Shown piece after piece: positions 61,721 through 64,000 of a stretch of DNA of 64,000 nucleotides (the stretch's first letter is position 1; each line of letters starts with the position of its first letter). The DNA comes from an uncultured Armatimonadota bacterium (GTDB lineage: Bacteria; Armatimonadota; Fimbriimonadia; Fimbriimonadales; Fimbriimonadaceae). The DNA lies in contig CAIUHP010000028.1 in the NCBI GenBank assembly GCA_903899015.1, forward strand, positions 62,001 to 126,000, written 5' to 3'. Position numbers and translations under genes: made by a program. A model generated the notes under the pieces. It did not search any database and was not told the origin of the DNA. It saw only the letters and a program-made list of their open reading frames with translations.

Positions 61721-61796
61721 GCCACGATAGCTCAGTCGGTAGAGCATAGCACTGAAAATGCTAGGGTCCCCGGTTCAAGTCCGGGTTGTGGCACCA
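61721..61796 (+). tRNA. tRNA-Phe (GAA)
   Basis: 76 bases: acceptor GCCACGA/TTGTGGC, D arm GCTCAGTCGGTAGAGC, anticodon stem TAGCA/TGCTA with loop CTGAAAA (anticodon GAA), T arm CCCGGTTCAAGTCCGGG, encoded CCA. Nine bases after tRNA-Asp, so transcribed together. Confidence 0.97.
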
Positions 61797-61797
61797 T

Positions 61798-61854
61798 AAA
61801 ATCGAAACCACAATCCCCTCGGATGCAGAAGCATTCGGGGGGATTTCGATTTTT
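61798..61854 (+). terminator. Two-tier terminator after the tRNA pair
   Basis: An outer 9-bp stem (AAATCGAAA with TTTCGATTT) and an inner stem (ATCCCCTCGGATGC with GCATTCGGGGGGAT, some wobble) are separated by a one-sided bulge and run into TTTTT. Confidence 0.9.
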
Positions 61855-61905
61855 GATCGAACATCAGCTGGCTCTACGCCCATCACCATTCGGTTGTCGG
61901 GTCCC

Positions 61906-61934
61906 TTGTATTTGATTTTAATTCATTGTATGCT
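61906..61934 (+). promoter_or_regulatory. Promoter of the GntR-ABC operon
   Basis: TTGTAT (61906-61911), 17-base spacer, TATGCT (61929-61934). Predicted start point near 61941, only about six bases before the ATG, so the mRNA would be almost leaderless. Confidence 0.7.
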
Positions 61935-61949
61935 TGATTCGATACAATG
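61924..61949. promoter_or_regulatory. Inverted-repeat operator over -10 box and start codon
   Basis: CATTGTAT (61924-61931) and ATACAATG (61942-61949) form a perfect 8-bp inverted repeat with a 10-base spacer. The left arm covers the -10 box and the right arm contains the ATG of the GntR gene. This is what an autorepressor site of a YtrA-type GntR should look like. Confidence 0.75.
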
Positions 61950-62375
61950 GCTCAATGGGAAACAACAGAATCAGCGGTGACTCGGATTCGGCTGAACCAA
62001 AAGGACGGGGCGCCGCTTTACTTGCAGTTGATGAACCAACTGAAGTATCTGATGGCTTCAGGACGACTTCAGCCGGGTGAGGAATTGCCTCCAATAAGGG
62101 TGCTGGCAGAAAGACTCGTCGTGAACCCCAGCACGATCGCTCGAGCTTATCGAGAATTAGAAATTGAGCGCTTGGTCGAAAAGAGAAGCACCCATGGAAC
62201 GTTCGTTTCCGACGTCGGTTCACCTCTTGCCGAGATAGAACAACGGCGCATCCTTATCGATCGGGTCGATGCACTGCTCGTGGAAGCTAAACAATTTCGT
62301 GTTTCCACTCCGGGAGTGATCGAGTTGATTCAAGAGAGAGACGCGGTCCTGACGGAAGGGAATTTGGTCAAATGA
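61947..62375 (+). CDS. GntR regulator, YtrA subfamily
   Basis: A 142-residue regulator: winged helix PLYLQLMNQLKYLMASGRLQ, LPPIRVLAERLVVNPSTIAR, AYRELEIERLVEKRSTHGTF (about 24-88), then a short C-terminal helix pair rather than a large ligand domain. That is the YtrA hallmark. YtrA regulators control their own operon with ABC transporters responding to membrane or cell-wall stress, matching the next two genes. No ribosome site; see the operator over its start codon. ATGA overlap with the ATPase gene. Confidence 0.93.
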   Translation: MAQWETTESAVTRIRLNQKDGAPLYLQLMNQLKYLMASGRLQPGEELPPIRVLAERLVVNPSTIARAYRELEIERLVEKRSTHGTFVSDVGSPLAEIEQRRILIDRVDALLVEAKQFRVSTPGVIELIQERDAVLTEGNLVK

Positions 62376-63265
62376 CACAGATATTAGAGATAAACGGCCT
62401 CACAAAAAGATTTGGAGAGAAGACTGCTTTGCGAAACGTCTCGCTGTCGCTGGCAAAAGGGAAGGTACTTGGCCTCATCGGCGAAAATGGTGCAGGCAAG
62501 ACAACCATTATCAAGCACATTCTTGGGTCTTACATCCCTCAGGAAGGTTCCGTACGAGTCTTTGGCCTAGACCCTGTAAAAGACCCGGCCGGTGTTCTAG
62601 GAAACGTCGGATACCTTGCCGAAGAAGATGGACTCCCTGGCTGGATGCGCGTTTACGAGTTGCAACGTTACTTTCAGGGTTTCTACCAAAATTGGGATCA
62701 GGCTTACGCAGAAGACCTCCGCGAGAAATTCAAGATCGACCGCAAAGCGATCATCAAGCAACTTTCCAAAGGGCAGCGGGCTCGGGTTGGATTGATGGCG
62801 GCCCTGGCTTATCGACCCGAATTACTCTTGCTCGATGAGCCCTCTTCTGGATTAGATCCTATTGTTCGGCGCGAAATCTTAACTTCGATCGTTCGCGCTG
62901 TCGCAAACGAAAATCGCACCGTTCTATTTTCATCTCACTTACTAAGTGAAATTGAGCTCGTGGCAGATCAGGTTGCAATGATCAGAGAGGGCGAGATTCT
63001 GTTTTGCGACACGCTAGATAACGTCAAACAATCCAACCGTCGGATTACGTTACGTTTCAATGCCGTTCGAACCTCTGCACCTGAGATTGGCGAAGCTTTG
63101 AATTGGGAAGGTTATGGGCAAGAGTGGAGTTGTCTCTATTCGGGAAACACAGCGACACTTGAGGCATCGGTAAGCCTCCTGGATGCAAAGGTCGTCGAAG
63201 AAAGTTGGCTTACTCTAGACGAGATCTTTCATGCTCGGTCAGCGCCGAAGGTTGAGCATGCTTAG
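62372..63265 (+). CDS. ABC transporter ATP-binding protein
   Basis: A 297-residue ATPase: Walker A GENGAGKTTIIKHI, Q-loop region GYLAEEDGLPGWMRVYEL (Q replaced by A/E as in many YtrB-type subunits), signature LSKGQRARVGLMAAL, Walker B LLLLDEPSSGLDP and switch SSHLLSEIE. The signature has LSKGQ rather than LSGGQ, again seen in this class. A ~80-residue C-terminal domain follows. It couples to the permease downstream, whose ATG lies within its last codons. Confidence 0.93.
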   Translation: MTQILEINGLTKRFGEKTALRNVSLSLAKGKVLGLIGENGAGKTTIIKHILGSYIPQEGSVRVFGLDPVKDPAGVLGNVGYLAEEDGLPGWMRVYELQRYFQGFYQNWDQAYAEDLREKFKIDRKAIIKQLSKGQRARVGLMAALAYRPELLLLDEPSSGLDPIVRREILTSIVRAVANENRTVLFSSHLLSEIELVADQVAMIREGEILFCDTLDNVKQSNRRITLRFNAVRTSAPEIGEALNWEGYGQEWSCLYSGNTATLEASVSLLDAKVVEESWLTLDEIFHARSAPKVEHA

Positions 63266-64000
63266 TCTGAGGCTCTGTTATCCATTTACCCGCGTACTCT
63301 TTGCCCGAACTTGGCGAGTATGGCTGTTGTTGGTTGTCGCGATTGCGGTTGGAGCACTCCTGAGTTACCACTCGCCTCGATGGGAGTCCATCTCGGGGGT
63401 GGTCGTTGGCTTTATCCTCATTTGCTTGCTGGCAACTCTCGCGATGGTTGATCCCCAAGAGACCGGGGCGTCTGGTTTTCCTGGTTATCTACAAATGCTT
63501 CCAATGGGAGATACGGAGCTAGTTCTGTGGCCAATGATCATTTCAGTCGGACTCCTTTTTGGTCTCGGAATTGCCATTTCAATTTTGATTTTCGGCTCTA
63601 ACTCACCTATTTCAGAAACGTGGTGGATTGCGCCTTACTTGGGGTCAATCGGGAGTCAATTTCAAGCCGCTTCGTGGGTCCCGATGAAGCGACCTGAGTT
63701 GAGAGCCTGCCTTTCCATTTTTACGGTCGCAAGCATCGTTGGAGGGCCACTTGCATTTCTGTTTAAGGTCGCGGGCCCAGCTTTAGTTGCGATGATCTAC
63801 TTGGTCCTCGCGTTGTGTTCGATGTGGCTATGTGTCCGCGGAGTTTCAAAGGTTCGACACGGTGAGGCGAAAACCGGCAACTCAGACAAAGCGGACTACA
63901 AAATCCCCGAGCTTTCGAGATTCAAGTCCGGTGTTTCCTCGCAGGTTTGGCTTGAGTACAAGAGGAACGGCCTCGTTAGTCGTGTACTCAACTCGATGTT
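63258..64000 (+). CDS. ABC-2 type permease, partial
   Basis: 247 codons are open to the right window edge. The ATG at 63258 overlaps the ATPase stop by eight bases. Starts MLSLRLCYPFTRVLFARTWR, then about six hydrophobic segments: VWLLLVVAIAVGALL, VVVGFILICLLATLA, WPMIISVGLLFGLGIAISIL, LSIFTVASIVGGPLAFLF, VAMIYLVLALCSMWL. It lacks any ATPase motif and fits the membrane partner of the preceding gene. Substrate unknown. Confidence 0.85.
   Translation, partial: MLSLRLCYPFTRVLFARTWRVWLLLVVAIAVGALLSYHSPRWESISGVVVGFILICLLATLAMVDPQETGASGFPGYLQMLPMGDTELVLWPMIISVGLLFGLGIAISILIFGSNSPISETWWIAPYLGSIGSQFQAASWVPMKRPELRACLSIFTVASIVGGPLAFLFKVAGPALVAMIYLVLALCSMWLCVRGVSKVRHGEAKTGNSDKADYKIPELSRFKSGVSSQVWLEYKRNGLVSRVLNSM

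Overview
The window is a gene-dense stretch of bacterial chromosome. It carries a complete division and cell wall (dcw) cluster, a one-gene DUF1559-like prepilin, several PilT ATPases, a DUF255 protein, and frequent GTG/TTG starts. This combination suggests Armatimonadota (Fimbriimonadia-like). That assignment is inference from gene content and style; no rRNA gene is present to settle it. Genes use sigma70-like promoters where they can be read (for example TTGATT-N17-CATAAT before the tRNAs). Several unlinked genes have a TANNNT box only 5-8 bases before a start codon and no Shine-Dalgarno sequence, which hints at leaderless transcripts.

Layout. 1-7.6 kb: a partial secreted protein, pyruvate phosphate dikinase, a secreted protein, ribosomal protein L31 without zinc cysteines, a NodB deacetylase, GlyA and a membrane-type zinc peptidase. 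7.6-12.2 kb: a dispersed palindromic repeat, a phosphatase/nuclease plus oxidoreductase pair, and an NfeD-flotillin operon whose NfeD partner has a His/Gly-rich loop. 12.4-17.6 kb: a DUF255 thioredoxin-fold protein fused to a DsbD-N-like domain, a REP-associated tyrosine transposase (RAYT) bracketed by inverted double-hairpin repeats, and a short isocitrate dehydrogenase next to a small gene that looks like its detached C-terminal domain. 17.6-27.3 kb: a beta-CASP nuclease, a prepilin-like protein, a 605-residue unknown with winged-helix-like segments, S20, two FKBP isomerases, a half-length MetH and an ABC exporter, followed by a nested set of REP-like palindromes.

28-45.7 kb is the dcw cluster: mraZ, rsmH, ftsL-like, ftsI, murE, murF, mraY, murD, ftsW, murG, a murC-ddl fusion, ftsQ, DUF881, sbp, ftsA and finally dtd. 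Most junctions overlap by 1-4 bases (ATGA, GTGA, TTGA, TAATG). There is no murB, and ftsZ does not follow ftsA. An 11-bp-spaced array of CCCA (TGGG on the other strand) lies before mraZ and is a candidate MraZ operator.

45.7-64 kb: moaA, an ECF sigma / anti-sigma / inactive HtrA-like operon, recJ, nusG, secE, a PadR regulator, greA, a secreted protein leading into three different pilT-type ATPases, metX (starting just after a terminator-like hairpin), an ACT-domain protein, a GH4 glycosidase, a response regulator, tRNA-Asp and tRNA-Phe, and a YtrA-type GntR regulator with its ABC transporter (permease cut by the window edge). The GntR gene has a perfect 8-bp inverted repeat covering both its -10 box and its start codon.

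The most unusual items are the two REP-like repeat families with a RAYT, the detached IDH C-terminal domain, the catalytically dead HtrA-like protein in a sigma/anti-sigma operon, and the DUF255-DsbD-N fusion. I did not find CRISPR arrays, prophage or obvious defence systems.
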